Assembly: GCA_002418005.1 (NCBI GenBank)
Contig: DIDF01000003.1
Span: forward strand, 1,570-7,970
DNA from: Lactobacillaceae bacterium UBA5807
Lineage (GTDB): Bacteria; Bacillota; Bacilli; Lactobacillales; Lactobacillaceae
Reading direction: 5' to 3'
Length of the DNA: 6,401 bases
In this document: positions 6,338-6,401 of the stretch, piece after piece
Position numbering within the stretch: position 1 is the first letter of the stretch
How the letters are laid out: every line of letters begins with the position of its first letter
The notes under the pieces: model-generated
Database searches by the model: none
The model's input: the letters and a program-made list of their open reading frames with translations, nothing else
Told to the model about the DNA's origin: nothing
Program-made: the position numbers and the translations under genes

Positions 6338-6401
6338 TTAAATCACCGCCTCGTCTACTAAAAGCAATTTTTTAATAGCTCCAATCGACTGATTATCTGC
6401 T
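6338..6401 (-). CDS. C-terminal end of an upstream polysaccharide-operon gene (partial)
   Basis: The last 20 codons of a minus-strand gene enter from the right edge and read ADNQSIGAIKKLLLVDEAVI before TAA at 6338-6340. The stop is 2 bases before the GTG start of the GT4 gene, and the GT4 SD (GGTGA) lies within these last codons, as expected for an operon partner. The fragment is too short to identify; a glycosyltransferase or another polysaccharide gene is likely only from context. A short open frame could occur by chance, but the tight junction argues for a real gene. Confidence 0.6.
   Translation of the reverse strand, partial: ADNQSIGAIKKLLLVDEAVI

Overview
The window looks like the promoter-distal end of an exopolysaccharide or capsule biosynthesis operon of the Wzy-dependent type. 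The likely host is a low-GC Gram-positive bacterium of the Lactobacillales, probably a Lactobacillaceae member. The evidence is AT-rich coding DNA, strong purine-rich Shine-Dalgarno (SD) sites, and glycosyltransferase types common in lactic acid bacterial EPS clusters. The genus cannot be fixed from this sequence. Every gene is on the minus strand, so transcription runs from high to low coordinates.

In order of transcription, a gene of which only the last 20 codons are visible (6401-6338) ends 2 bases before a GT4 glycosyltransferase (6335-5214). Next come a capsular-polysaccharide-synthesis-type (Caps_synth) sugar transferase (start best placed at 5192, to 4197) and a GT2 enzyme with GlfT2-like motifs (4185-3289). 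A decayed GT4 pseudogene follows (about 3263-2788). The last two genes are a Gtf3/WbbI-type galactofuranosyl- or glucosyltransferase (start best placed at 2767, to 1748) and a polytopic Wzy-like polymerase (1741-464). Intact genes lie 2 to 21 bases apart, with SD sites inside or next to the end of the preceding gene, as in one transcription unit. The only large interruption is the pseudogene.

After the polymerase there is a 128-base gap (336-463). It holds no convincing terminator, but it does hold a candidate promoter and a hairpin that could cover an SD site. The next gene (335 to beyond base 1) is cut by the window edge. Its visible 111 residues faintly resemble the ComK competence regulator, so it probably lies outside the polysaccharide operon.

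The inferred pathway is as follows. The four intact transferases add sugars one by one to a lipid-linked repeat unit on the cytoplasmic face of the membrane, and the polymerase joins flipped repeat units outside. Two of the four belong to families that include galactofuranosyltransferases, so galactofuranose in the polymer is possible. The initiating phosphoglycosyltransferase, Wzx flippase, chain-length/tyrosine-kinase genes and UDP-galactopyranose mutase are not in the window. I found no wholly new system. The most unusual items are the decayed GT4 gene, an in-frame 9-bp tandem repeat in the Caps_synth gene, and the ComK-like gene with a possibly sequestered SD.
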